A stretch of DNA of 12,011 nucleotides from Bacillota bacterium (GTDB lineage Bacteria; Bacillota; Dethiobacteria; DTU022), in assembly GCA_012510325.1 (NCBI GenBank), contig JAAZIG010000215.1, positions 1 to 12,011 on the forward strand, given 5' to 3'. Positions 6,502-12,011 of the stretch are shown one piece after another. Positions within the stretch are counted from its first letter, which is position 1; each line of letters begins with the position of its first letter. Made by a program: the position numbers and the translations under genes. The notes beneath the pieces are model-generated. The model had not been told where the DNA came from, did not search any database, and saw nothing but the letters and a program-made list of their open reading frames with translations.

Positions 6502-6687
6502 CTATTCTTCCAGCAAGATGCGGTGATCCATCAGTTGTAGCTCTTTGATCTTCGCCTTAAGCTGCTTTGTTTCACCCAGCATCCCGACCAACAGCAGCTC
6601 ATCACCCTGCGGTTTCACCACGCTGACATCCTCCATCACCATCTCTTCGCGGCCGTCTTTAACCAGATATACCGTCGATTGACACAT
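6502..6687 (-). CDS. CooT-like small protein (putative nickel-binding)
   Basis: A 61-residue protein beginning MCQSTVYLVKDG. The MC start with Cys at position 2, the following strand and the VMEDVSVVKPQGDELLLV segment match the CooT family, whose Rhodospirillum rubrum member binds Ni(II) through Cys2 and helps carbon monoxide dehydrogenase. Many homologues lie far from any such enzyme and have no known role; none is visible here. ATG at 6687 is chosen because AGGAGGTGG lies about 7 nt before it and because it places Cys at position 2; an in-frame upstream start would add six residues. The ribosome binding site begins at the dusB stop codon, 14 nt upstream, so it is co-transcribed with dusB and ends at the terminator at 6432-6463. 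Confidence 0.65.
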   Translation of the reverse strand: MCQSTVYLVKDGREEMVMEDVSVVKPQGDELLLVGMLGETKQLKAKIKELQLMDHRILLEE

Positions 6688-6701
6688 CCCCGTCCACCTC
6701 C

Positions 6702-7714
6702 TCACTTTATATTACCACAATTCAGCAATCTGCGGATCAGCACCTGCAAGTTTTTCACCGAAGTGGCTCCCATAATACTCTTTCTGATGCGCGCCGCCCC
6801 GGGAAAGCCCCTCAGATAGCGCCCGGCCTGCTGGCGCATCTCGACAAGAGCCCCCTGTTCGCCCCTGAAATTGCAGGAAAGCTCCAGATGGCGCTGAAAT
6901 ACTGCAAGCCGCTCCGGCAGCGTCGGCGGCGCCCCGACCTCCCGCCCCTCCAGACGCTCCCGAACCTGTTGGAAGATCCAGGGATTGCCCAGAGCAGCCC
7001 GTCCGATAGCGATGCCGTCACAGCCACAGCGGTTGAACATGGCCGCAGCATCTTCGGCGGAAGCGATATCACCATTACCAAACAGCGGTATCCCCACCGC
7101 TTCCCTGACCCGGGCGATTATCTCCCAGTCCGCCCTCCCGGCAAACCCCTGGGTTACAGTGCGGCCGTGCACAGTAAGCGCCTTGATCCCTGCATCCTCC
7201 GCCCTTCCGGCAATCTCCACAGCGTTGATCCGGTTCTCATCCCAGCCTGCCCGCAGCTTTGCCGTCACCGGGCAGGAGACCGCCCGCACAACGGCCTTGA
7301 ATATTTTGCTGCAGAGCCGGGGCTGCAGCAGCAGTGCGCCCCCTTCGCCGTTGCGCACAATGCGCGGCGTGGGACAACCCAAATTGAGATCGATCAGATC
7401 GGCCCCCAGTTTTTCGGCCTTCCGGGCGGCCCGGACAAGCAGCTCCGGCTCGGAACCGAACAGCTGCAAGCCGATGGGCCGCTCGGCTTCGGAAAAATAA
7501 GTCAAAAAAAAACAGCATTGCCGCCACAGAGAAGCGCCCGGGCATGAATCATCTCCGAAAAAAGCAGGCCGCACCCGAATTCCCGGGCCAGAACCCTGAA
7601 GGGATGTCCGGTGAACCCCGCCATCGGGGCCAAAGCCACAGCCGGATTGACCGCCACCGGACCGATCTCAGTACAGGGCAATCCTACCGGAAAAGGCGGC
7701 GTTTTCGGAATCAT
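6702..7714 (-). CDS. dusB: tRNA-dihydrouridine synthase B, interrupted by an apparent frameshift
   Basis: FMN enzyme that reduces uridines in tRNA with NADPH. Two frames together give a complete 337-residue DusB. Frame one, from ATG 7714 (GGGGGAG 5 nt upstream), gives APMAGFTGHPFR (29-40) and FSEMIHARALL, then stops at 7502. Frame two gives ERPIGLQLFGSE, the catalytic Cys in DLNLGCPTP (C114), VTAKLRAGWDE, LTVHGRT, FGNGDI and IGRAALGNPWIFQ. The switch lies in a run of nine T on the minus strand (7512-7504); a tenth T would restore a continuous reading with residues 68-76 as expected. The cause may be a sequencing error, a true mutation, or slippage by polymerase or ribosome. The start overlaps the XRE gene by 47 nt. 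Confidence 0.85.
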
Positions 7715-7925
7715 CGGCACTCCCCCTGATAATAAAAAGCTCCTCCCGGGGCACATCCAGTTTTAAGGCAATCTCTTCGAGCATTTTCGGAGTCGGTTTT
7801 CTAAGCCCTCTTTCCATATAGCTGAGCAGGGTGGCGGAGATGCCTATCCTTTTCGCCAGCTCCTGTTGAGTCACCCGCTTAAGCCTCCGTAAAGCCCTGA
7901 TCCTAAGACCCAGTGCAACATTCAT
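7668..7925 (-). CDS. Small XRE-family HTH regulator
   Basis: An 85-residue DNA-binding protein that is little more than one XRE helix-turn-helix domain: TQQELAKRIGISATLLSYMERGLRKP at about residues 19-44, with the usual GLRIRALRRLKR lead-in and the MLEEIALKLDVPREELF tail. ATG at 7925 is chosen over in-frame codons further upstream because GGAGG lies 8 nt before it and the domain then begins at residue 1. The stop lies 47 nt inside dusB, so the two genes overlap and are probably translated together. The short tail of about 15 residues after the domain offers no sensor. Targets are unknown; it may control its own operon. Confidence 0.85.
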   Translation of the reverse strand: MNVALGLRIRALRRLKRVTQQELAKRIGISATLLSYMERGLRKPTPKMLEEIALKLDVPREELFIIRGSADDSENAAFSGRIALY

Positions 7926-8017
7926 AAAGACCGCCTCCTGCAAGACAGATTCGACAAGATATCCCCTGATCCTGCAGATTATGACAAATAGCGCTCTTTT
8001 CAAAAAACATATCTTGA

Positions 8018-8037
8018 TAACGGCTTTAGCCCGGTTA
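8018..8037 (-). terminator. Weak hairpin at the end of the M20 peptidase gene
   Basis: TAAC-GGC (left arm, with CG bulged) pairs with GCC-GTTA around TAAA, overlapping the TAA stop codon. A run of T follows only after about 8 nt. This is a weak terminator candidate. The 109 nt between this gene and the XRE gene hold no clear promoter. Confidence 0.25.
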
Positions 8038-9321
8038 TATCAGGTAACGGCGGGCCAGTTCTTTTAGAAAATTAGTCTTTAAGCGCATACTGTTGATATC
8101 GATCCGCTCATTGCGACCGTGCATGGTCGCTGAGACAGCCGGATCATAATCGGGAGCCATATGACCGATCCCATAAGCCGGGATCCCCGCCTCCCGCAGA
8201 TACTTTGAATCGGTAGAACCCGTCGAGATGATCGGCAGGCAAACTGCACCGGGACCGGCCAGCTCTTCGGTCAGCCCGGCCATCACGCGGTACGGCTCCG
8301 TCTGCGAGGAGGTGAAGGTCGGCTCCCGATACTCGGTGAGCGCGGTTTCAACCCCAGCACCGAGCAGCTTAAAGAGCTCCTGCAAAACATATTCCGCGTT
8401 CTGCCCCGGCAGGATGCGGATGTCAAGATCGCTCTCACACTGATCGGGGACAATATTGGTGCTGAACCCACCGCTGATAATATTCGGCGATATCGTCATC
8501 CTGGTCATAGCCCGCAGCATCTCCGTAAAATCGCGCTCCAGCCCAAGCGCCTCCAGCAGCTCATCGATATTGTCCGGCCCCGGCTCCATTTTCAGACCGC
8601 GAATGCGGGAAAGTTCCTTGAGCAAAGCGAGCATCTCGGGAATCAACACTATTTCCGGCTCATATTCAGCCAGCGACGCCACCGCCCGGCTCATCTTAAC
8701 CACAGCGTTATCACCAAGTGCCGGTGTCGAGCCGTGACAGGAGAGCCCCCGGGCCGTGATCTTGCTCCAGGCAGTTCCTTTTTCACCAACCTGGATAAAG
8801 TAGATCAGCTGCCCGTCGACCAGAAGGGGATGCGGCGCCCCCTCATTTACCGCAAAGTCCGCCCGGATCTTCTCCGGGCAATTCGCGGTAATGTAACCCG
8901 CCCCCAGCTCGCCGCCCAATTCCTCATCGGCCGTCGCCGCAATGATTAACTCACCGTTTAGGGTCACCCCTTCCCGGGCCAGCTCCAGCGCCGCGCAGAC
9001 CTGAGCCGCCGCCAGATCCTTGCAATCGATGGCCCCGCGCCCGTAAATCACCCCGTCCTCGATCTTTCCGGAGAAGGGTTCAAAATCCCAACCGTCGCCT
9101 GCCGGAACCACGTCGAGATGGGACATGTAAAGCAGTTTTTTCGGGCCGGATCCAAGACGGGCGATCAAACTGCCCCGCCCTGCAGCCGGCTCAATGATTT
9201 CACAACCGATCCCGGCCTGCTGCAGCAAATCGGCCAGGTAACGGGCCGCCGCAGTTTCGTTTCCCGGCGGGTTGCTTGTATTGATCTGAATCAGTTCGCT
9301 GAGAATTTTTTCCGGACTCAT
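8035..9321 (-). CDS. M20-family metallopeptidase / deacylase (ArgE-DapE-ACY1 type)
   Basis: Cytoplasmic zinc hydrolase of 428 residues cleaving an amide bond of a peptide or N-acyl amino acid. Metal and catalytic residues visible: H68 and D70 in MSHLDVVP, D99 in GRGAIDCKD, the base E133 with E134 in ADEELGG, E160, and H401 in TMHGRNERID. The lid or dimer domain (about 178-300) carries GLSCHGSTPALGDNA. The order and length match the M20 family, including ACY1/CPG2-like members. Substrate cannot be told: acetylornithine, succinyl-diaminopimelate and dipeptides are all possible, and no arginine or lysine pathway gene is near. ATG at 9321 has AGAGGAG 9 nt upstream. The gene appears to be transcribed alone from the promoter at 9356-9384. 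Confidence 0.88.
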   Translation of the reverse strand: MSPEKILSELIQINTSNPPGNETAAARYLADLLQQAGIGCEIIEPAAGRGSLIARLGSGPKKLLYMSHLDVVPAGDGWDFEPFSGKIEDGVIYGRGAIDCKDLAAAQVCAALELAREGVTLNGELIIAATADEELGGELGAGYITANCPEKIRADFAVNEGAPHPLLVDGQLIYFIQVGEKGTAWSKITARGLSCHGSTPALGDNAVVKMSRAVASLAEYEPEIVLIPEMLALLKELSRIRGLKMEPGPDNIDELLEALGLERDFTEMLRAMTRMTISPNIISGGFSTNIVPDQCESDLDIRILPGQNAEYVLQELFKLLGAGVETALTEYREPTFTSSQTEPYRVMAGLTEELAGPGAVCLPIISTGSTDSKYLREAGIPAYGIGHMAPDYDPAVSATMHGRNERIDINSMRLKTNFLKELARRYLI

Positions 9322-9355
9322 CGTAAATCGCTCCTCTGATGTTTATCTCTATTTA

Positions 9356-9384
9356 ATCATACAGCATGAGGAGCCCGCTGAGAA
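9356..9384 (-). promoter_or_regulatory. Probable promoter of the M20 peptidase gene
   Basis: On the minus strand TTCTCA (9384-9379) and TATGAT (9361-9356) are 17 nt apart, four and five matches to consensus. It lies 34 nt upstream of the ATG and after the terminator of the preceding gene. Confidence 0.5.
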
Positions 9385-9400
9385 GAGAGCCGTTATGGAT

Positions 9401-9426
9401 AAAGAAAATCCGGGCGGATTAGCCCG
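9401..9426 (-). terminator. Intrinsic terminator of the prenyl-synthase-like gene
   Basis: CGGGC (9426-9422) pairs with GCCCG (9415-9411) around a 6-nt loop, directly after the TGA stop, followed by GATTTTCTTT on the minus strand. The 5-bp stem is GC-only; an alternative pairing of AATCCG with CGGATT uses the same bases. Confidence 0.55.
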
Positions 9427-10371
9427 TCAAGAGATCAAGCTTTTCAATGAAGAGAGCGTCTTCTGATCAACGCTTTCATCCAGGAGTCCGATGAAATGGG
9501 CCGACTTTGAGAAACAGTTTCCGATGACCCGATCGAGATACGCCCGGGGATCCAGTCTTTTCACTTCCTGTAACAGAAGAACCCGTTCTCGCTCCGACAG
9601 ACGCTTGTTGAGCAGGGGCGCAAGCTTCTGCCTCAGGGGACTTTCCCCAAGAAGATAGATCGCCGGCAGCCGCGCCCTGAAAACCGGTTGCTTCTCCCGG
9701 AGACAATCGTAAAATTCATCCACCTCGCGCCTGATCTGTAAACCGATCCCCAGATAAAGGCCGTAAAAGGAGAGGGCTTCATTCTGCCAGGTCTTAAGCC
9801 CGGCATACCAGGCTCCGAGGGTGCACGACAGAGCATAGATCGAGGCCATCCCGTCGCAGAGCTTCTGCAGATAATTTTTGCATTGTCCCGGCAAAACTGC
9901 CGGACCTTCCGACGTATCGATGGAACAGTCGACAAAACGGGTGATCACTTCCGACATTCCCTGAATAACGGGAGGCTGGTTTCCTGCCAGGGTCAAAGCC
10001 AGGCCAAAGAAGAAATCACCGCAAAGGATCTCTTCTTTAATTGAGCCCCCGTCCGCTTCCATGATCTCCCGGTGTGTCTTTAACGCCAGGTGCAGCGCCT
10101 CCAGAGATGCGCCGAGACGATAGGCCTGCCGGGGCTCGATCTGCCTCAACAAGGCGATGAGCAAAAAGAGAGTCGGGCAATGCCTCTCTCCCTTTTCCGC
10201 AATGGCGATAAGCCGCTCGCGCAGAGCTGCCGGGGCCCTGGAAGCAGTCTTCCAGATGATCTGCTCCACCTCTTGTATCAGCTTCGCCTCCGGCAATGCG
10301 CTTTCGTTTACAGCGCTGCCGCCCTGCTCCCCCTGTCCCCGCGGATTCAGTGGAATGATCTTCCCTTTCAC
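9427..10371 (-). CDS. Polyprenyl synthase-fold protein with both Asp-rich motifs altered
   Basis: A 314-residue, mostly helical protein. Its pattern follows trans-prenyl diphosphate synthases: PTLFLLIALL (66-75) in the place of the RPLL helix, EALHLALKTH before the first Asp-rich position (91-100), CGDFFFGLAL (117-126), and LGIGLQI before the second (207-213). Both DDxxD motifs, which hold the Mg-diphosphate, are changed to RExxE: REIME (101-105) and REVDE (215-219). The usual GKRLRP, which binds isopentenyl diphosphate, reads GERHCP (61-66). An ordinary prenyl transferase is therefore unlikely; a non-catalytic partner or a different substrate is possible. GTG at 10371 is chosen for AAGGGG 7 nt upstream. 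That site lies inside a hairpin. A terminator follows the stop. Confidence 0.65.
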   Translation of the reverse strand: MKGKIIPLNPRGQGEQGGSAVNESALPEAKLIQEVEQIIWKTASRAPAALRERLIAIAEKGERHCPTLFLLIALLRQIEPRQAYRLGASLEALHLALKTHREIMEADGGSIKEEILCGDFFFGLALTLAGNQPPVIQGMSEVITRFVDCSIDTSEGPAVLPGQCKNYLQKLCDGMASIYALSCTLGAWYAGLKTWQNEALSFYGLYLGIGLQIRREVDEFYDCLREKQPVFRARLPAIYLLGESPLRQKLAPLLNKRLSERERVLLLQEVKRLDPRAYLDRVIGNCFSKSAHFIGLLDESVDQKTLSSLKSLIS

Positions 10372-10410
10372 TGCATAACCCCTTTAATTTACTCTGGGGT
10401 TATTATGCAG
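10371..10410 (-). promoter_or_regulatory. Hairpin burying the ribosome binding site of the prenyl-synthase-like gene
   Basis: On the minus strand CTGCATAA, a 3-nt bulge and CCCC (10410-10396) pair with GGGG-TTATGCAG (10382-10371), 12 bp around a 13-nt A-rich loop. The GGGG of the ribosome binding site is in the stem and the stem ends on the first base of the GTG start codon. No U-tract follows. The structure suits control of translation by temperature, a ligand, or upstream translation. Confidence 0.6.
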
Positions 10411-10448
10411 CAGATCAGTCCGTTTGATACCAGCCCGCTGCGCCCAAA

Positions 10449-10471
10449 CTCAACAGGACCGCCTGTCGGAG
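10449..10471 (-). terminator. Possible terminator hairpin after the MOSC gene
   Basis: CTCCGACAGG (10471-10462) pairs with CCTGTTGAG (10457-10449) with one bulge and one G-U, around CGGT, about 20 nt after the MOSC stop codon. Only TTTGGG follows, so termination would be weak and readthrough into the next gene is likely. Confidence 0.35.
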
Positions 10472-10491
10472 CAACTTTCCATGCCCCCGCC

Positions 10492-10941
10492 TCAGAGAAA
10501 CTGGCCCTCGATCAGCTCTACGGAATCGCCAACTTCCACCCGGCCGCCTTTAACCACCCGGCCGAAGAGCCCCCGCTTCGCCAGCAAGCCAAAGCCCTCG
10601 TAGGAATAGCTGTGCCCTTCGGCTGCATCTTTGCCGATCCCGGTGATTTGGATGACCGCCTCGCCGGCCCTGAGCAGGGCCCCTTCCCCAATAATGCTTT
10701 CAGGCAAACCGCTGACCAGCAAATTTTCGGCAAAGCTGCCCGGATCCGGTCTGCAACCCAGTTTCCCGATCACCGGTTCAAGATGCTGCTCCAGCAGTAT
10801 GCTCACCTGCCTCTCACCGGGCCCGGCGTGAGCATCTTCCAGCAGACCGAAATTCTCTTTCAGGTAGCCGCGGCCCTGATCGCACTTGGAGACACCGCGC
10901 TTATCGGACGTACAGACAGCACACACACATCCTGCAGCCAT
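10492..10941 (-). CDS. Small MOSC-domain protein
   Basis: A 149-residue stand-alone MOSC domain, the beta-rich fold found at the end of molybdenum cofactor sulfurase and in small bacterial proteins such as YiiM. Recognisable pieces in order: VCAVCTSDKRG (6-16), GLLEDAHAGPGERQVSIL (32-49), PGSFAENLLVSGL (67-79), VIQITGIGKD (96-105) and FGRVVKGGRVEVGD (126-139). The segment after GIGKD reads AAEGHSYSYEG, where related short MOSC proteins, as I remember them, have a Cys-rich GKECHHGC; a cysteine-based sulfur role is thus less certain. Cys residues do occur at 5, 7, 10, 20 and 63. ATG at 10941 has AGGGAGG 6 nt upstream. It may share a transcript with the prenyl-synthase-like gene. Confidence 0.8.
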   Translation of the reverse strand: MAAGCVCAVCTSDKRGVSKCDQGRGYLKENFGLLEDAHAGPGERQVSILLEQHLEPVIGKLGCRPDPGSFAENLLVSGLPESIIGEGALLRAGEAVIQITGIGKDAAEGHSYSYEGFGLLAKRGLFGRVVKGGRVEVGDSVELIEGQFL

Positions 10942-10965
10942 TGCAAACCTCCCTTTATCTGATTC

Positions 10966-10971
10966 ATTATA
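10966..10971 (-). promoter_or_regulatory. Extended -10 promoter element for the MOSC gene
   Basis: The minus strand reads TGTTATAAT, a perfect TATAAT with TG one base before it. No good -35 box lies at 17 nt (TAAAGC is there). The large hairpin at 10978-11023 occupies the -14 to -60 region. Leader to the ATG would be about 18 nt. Confidence 0.45.
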
Positions 10972-10977
10972 ACAGAG

Positions 10978-11023
10978 GAAGACGGTGGGCTTTAGAGGAT
11001 CCCCTCAAGCCGGCACCGTCTTC
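10978..11023 (-). terminator. Long hairpin between the DUF5320 pair and the MOSC gene
   Basis: A perfect 10-bp outer stem, GAAGACGGTG with CACCGTCTTC, is continued inward by GGCTT/AAGCC and GAGG/CCTC pairs with small bulges, so almost the whole 46 nt is paired. It lies 35 nt after the DUF5320 stop codon. The minus-strand tail CTCTGTTATAAT has a poor U-tract, so it may be a terminator, an RNA-stability element, or a double-stranded operator next to the MOSC promoter. Confidence 0.5.
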
Positions 11024-11058
11024 ATTTCTCCAACACTCCGCAACAGCTGGCAAAAGAA

Positions 11059-11331
11059 CTATTCTTCAGCTTCCGGAGCATCGATCTCTTTTAATCTTTC
11101 TTCAATCGCCTCGATCTGCTCTCTCATATATTCAGCCTGACGTTGAAGAAACATTTTCTCATCGTCCGCAGTTTCCCGGTACAACCAGGGCCGCTGGAAA
11201 CCGTATCCCCGAAATCTGCGCCCGTAAAAAGGACGGCCGAATCCGGCTCCCCGGTATCCCGAACAGTACCCCAGGCCTCTTCCACTCAAAGGTCCCTGGC
11301 CCAGCGGGCCGGTACCATCTCCACCCGGCAT
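11059..11331 (-). CDS. DUF5320-type small Gly-rich protein with coiled-coil tail
   Basis: A 90-residue protein. The N-terminus MPGGDGTGPLGQGPLSGRG followed by GYC (Cys23) is the mark of short DUF5320-like proteins, common in anaerobes and often next to NifX-type or Feo-type metal genes. A Gly/Arg/Phe-rich middle (24-52) is followed by a charged helix, about residues 57-85, with heptad-like EQIEAIEERLKEI, suited to a coiled coil. Function is unknown. ATG at 11331 has GGAGGT about 8 nt upstream. It follows a shorter paralogue after 43 nt, so the two form one operon from the promoter at 11632-11660. Confidence 0.75.
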   Translation of the reverse strand: MPGGDGTGPLGQGPLSGRGLGYCSGYRGAGFGRPFYGRRFRGYGFQRPWLYRETADDEKMFLQRQAEYMREQIEAIEERLKEIDAPEAEE

Positions 11332-11374
11332 TTTGCACTACCTCCTTCCGGAAAAATATCATAATATCTAGTGA

Positions 11375-11575
11375 CTACCACCACCGGCGGCGGCCACGGC
11401 CTCTGCCCATGCCGAAGCCAAAACCCAAACGCATCCCTCTGCGCGGCATCGCTCTCCGGCGGCCGGCTCGCGGCAAGACTCCCTCTGCCCTGGACAAAGG
11501 CTGCGCACAGTAACCGCGGCCCCATCCGGTCAGCGGACCTCCGCCCGCAGGACCTGAACCGTCAAAACCAGGCAT
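11375..11575 (-). CDS. DUF5320-type small Gly/Arg-rich protein, no coiled coil
   Basis: A 66-residue paralogue of the next gene: MPGFDGSGPAGGGPLTGWG then GYC (Cys23), with Cys at the same position. It has no charged helix; the second half is rich in Arg and Gly and ends RGRGRRRWW, strongly basic, which may bind nucleic acid or anionic surface. ATG at 11575 has AAGGGGG 7 nt upstream. The Arg/Gly-rich end is read in a GC-rich stretch, but the start, the ribosome binding site and the family N-terminus make the gene credible. It is the first gene after the promoter and palindrome at 11603-11660. Confidence 0.7.
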   Translation of the reverse strand: MPGFDGSGPAGGGPLTGWGRGYCAQPLSRAEGVLPRAGRRRAMPRRGMRLGFGFGMGRGRGRRRWW

Positions 11576-11602
11576 GGCAATACCCCCTTACGAACCATTA
11601 TT

Positions 11603-11618
11603 GTTAGGCATGCCTAAC
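11603..11618. promoter_or_regulatory. Perfect 16-bp palindrome, DtxR/IdeR-like operator candidate
   Basis: GTTAGGCATGCCTAAC is a perfect palindrome at about +7 to +22 of the predicted DUF5320 transcript. Its TTAGG/CCTAA arms resemble half-sites of DtxR/IdeR-family metal-dependent repressors. A repressor bound here would block transcription. The regulator is not in this window. Confidence 0.5.
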
Positions 11619-11631
11619 TTCTTCTGACTAT

Positions 11632-11660
11632 ACTTTACTGCATCTTGGGCCCGCTGTCAA
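11632..11660 (-). promoter_or_regulatory. Promoter of the DUF5320 pair
   Basis: On the minus strand a perfect TTGACA (11660-11655) is 17 nt from TAAAGT (11637-11632), four matches of six. Predicted start near 11625, leader about 50 nt. TATAGT a few bases further on is a second -10 candidate but would need a 22-nt spacer. Confidence 0.6.
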
Positions 11661-12011
11661 ATAAAATTTTTCCCTTGCCCCCCTTGACCGGACCGCCGAT
11701 AAAAAAACCATCGCCGTATTGAACAACCACCTCAAGGTTGCCGGATTACAGAGGTGGCCGCCCTCTTGTCAGCATCCTCCTGTAGACTCCTCATAGTTGA
11801 TCGCGACAAGAGTGTGGGTCTCTTGGGGGCAACTGCAATGGCCTTCTTTATCTCTGCAGAAACAGGGAGCTCCACCTTGCAACCGGGGAACCTATCTTGC
11901 AATTCCCGGCAGATCCAGTCAAGAACAAATTAGCGGCAGGTTCCGGACTTCCCCACCGCTAATTGTTATACCCAGCTGCAAAAGAACTGATCTCTCGCGA
12001 AGAGCACAAAG
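11661..12011. other. Region without a convincing gene; short protein-like frames and inverted repeats
   Basis: No frame has both a start with a ribosome binding site and a recognisable product. Protein-like minus-strand stretches exist in all three frames: 12011-11919 (30 residues, open at the edge, containing GITISGGEVRNLPLI), 11929-11732 (65 residues, containing FPGCKVELPVSAEIKKA), 11891-11772 (40 residues, Cys-rich, PCFCRDKEGHCSC) and 11745-11635 (36 residues, VQYGDGFFIGGPVKGGKG). Inverted repeats: AATTAGCGG/CCGCTAATT (11928-11964), CTCTTGTC/GACAAGAG (11763-11812), CCACCTC/GAGGTGG (11727-11757). It may be a decayed gene or an untranslated region. Confidence 0.3.

Noticed and set aside
6888..7547. 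Plus-strand open frame of 219 codons
   Set aside because: Antisense shadow of dusB, whose two halves carry clear DusB motifs.
7926..8034. Promoter for the XRE gene (CATAAT with TTTTTG at 17 nt)
   Set aside because: The -35 match is only partial; I do not consider it supported, although the unit needs a promoter or readthrough.
10090..10962. Plus-strand open frame of 290 codons
   Set aside because: It covers the opposite strand of the prenyl-synthase-like and MOSC genes, crosses their intergenic hairpin, and has no family features.

Overview
The window reads as chromosomal DNA of an anaerobic member of the Bacillota, close to Clostridia of the Moorella, Desulfotomaculum or Syntrophomonas type. 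This is inferred from strong AGGAGG-type ribosome binding sites, consensus sigma-A promoters, a GC-rich genome of moderate bias, and families typical of such anaerobes (CooT-like protein, DUF5320 pair, tyrosine phenol-lyase, the 'quinate 5-dehydrogenase' family). Every gene I accept is on the minus strand, so the biological order runs from high to low coordinates. I see no mobile element, CRISPR array, tRNA or rRNA.

Layout in transcription order. (1) 12011-11576: an upstream region without a convincing gene, ending in a TTGACA promoter and a perfect 16-bp palindrome. (2) 11575-11059: two tandem DUF5320-type Gly-rich small proteins. (3) 10941-9427: a MOSC-domain protein and a prenyl-synthase-fold protein whose two Asp-rich motifs are both changed to RExxE; a hairpin that would bury the ribosome binding site precedes the second gene. 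(4) 9321-8035: an M20 metallopeptidase with its own promoter. (5) 7925-6502: an XRE regulator, dusB (broken by a one-base shift in a 9-T run) and a CooT-like protein, closed by a good intrinsic terminator. (6) 6319-3706: a strong promoter and three tightly packed genes: an HTH regulator with a large C-terminal domain, a 'quinate 5-dehydrogenase'-family protein, and a homologue of cyanobacterial acyl-ACP reductase that lacks the catalytic cysteine. (7) 3536-1358: a perfect consensus promoter, a leader with an intrinsic terminator, greA and lysS. (8) 1327-1: a promoter, a structured leader and the first 383 residues of tyrosine phenol-lyase, cut by the window edge.

Functional reading. dusB, greA and lysS are information-processing genes often found together in Clostridia; here a CooT-like gene and the three-gene dehydrogenase-like operon sit between dusB and greA. 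The least explained material is that three-gene operon (6251-3706), the RExxE prenyl-synthase-like protein with its hairpin-gated start, and the two 5' leaders (greA and tpl), each with a promoter followed by a terminator-like structure. All assignments come from reading the sequence and from memory of families; no search or folding program was run.
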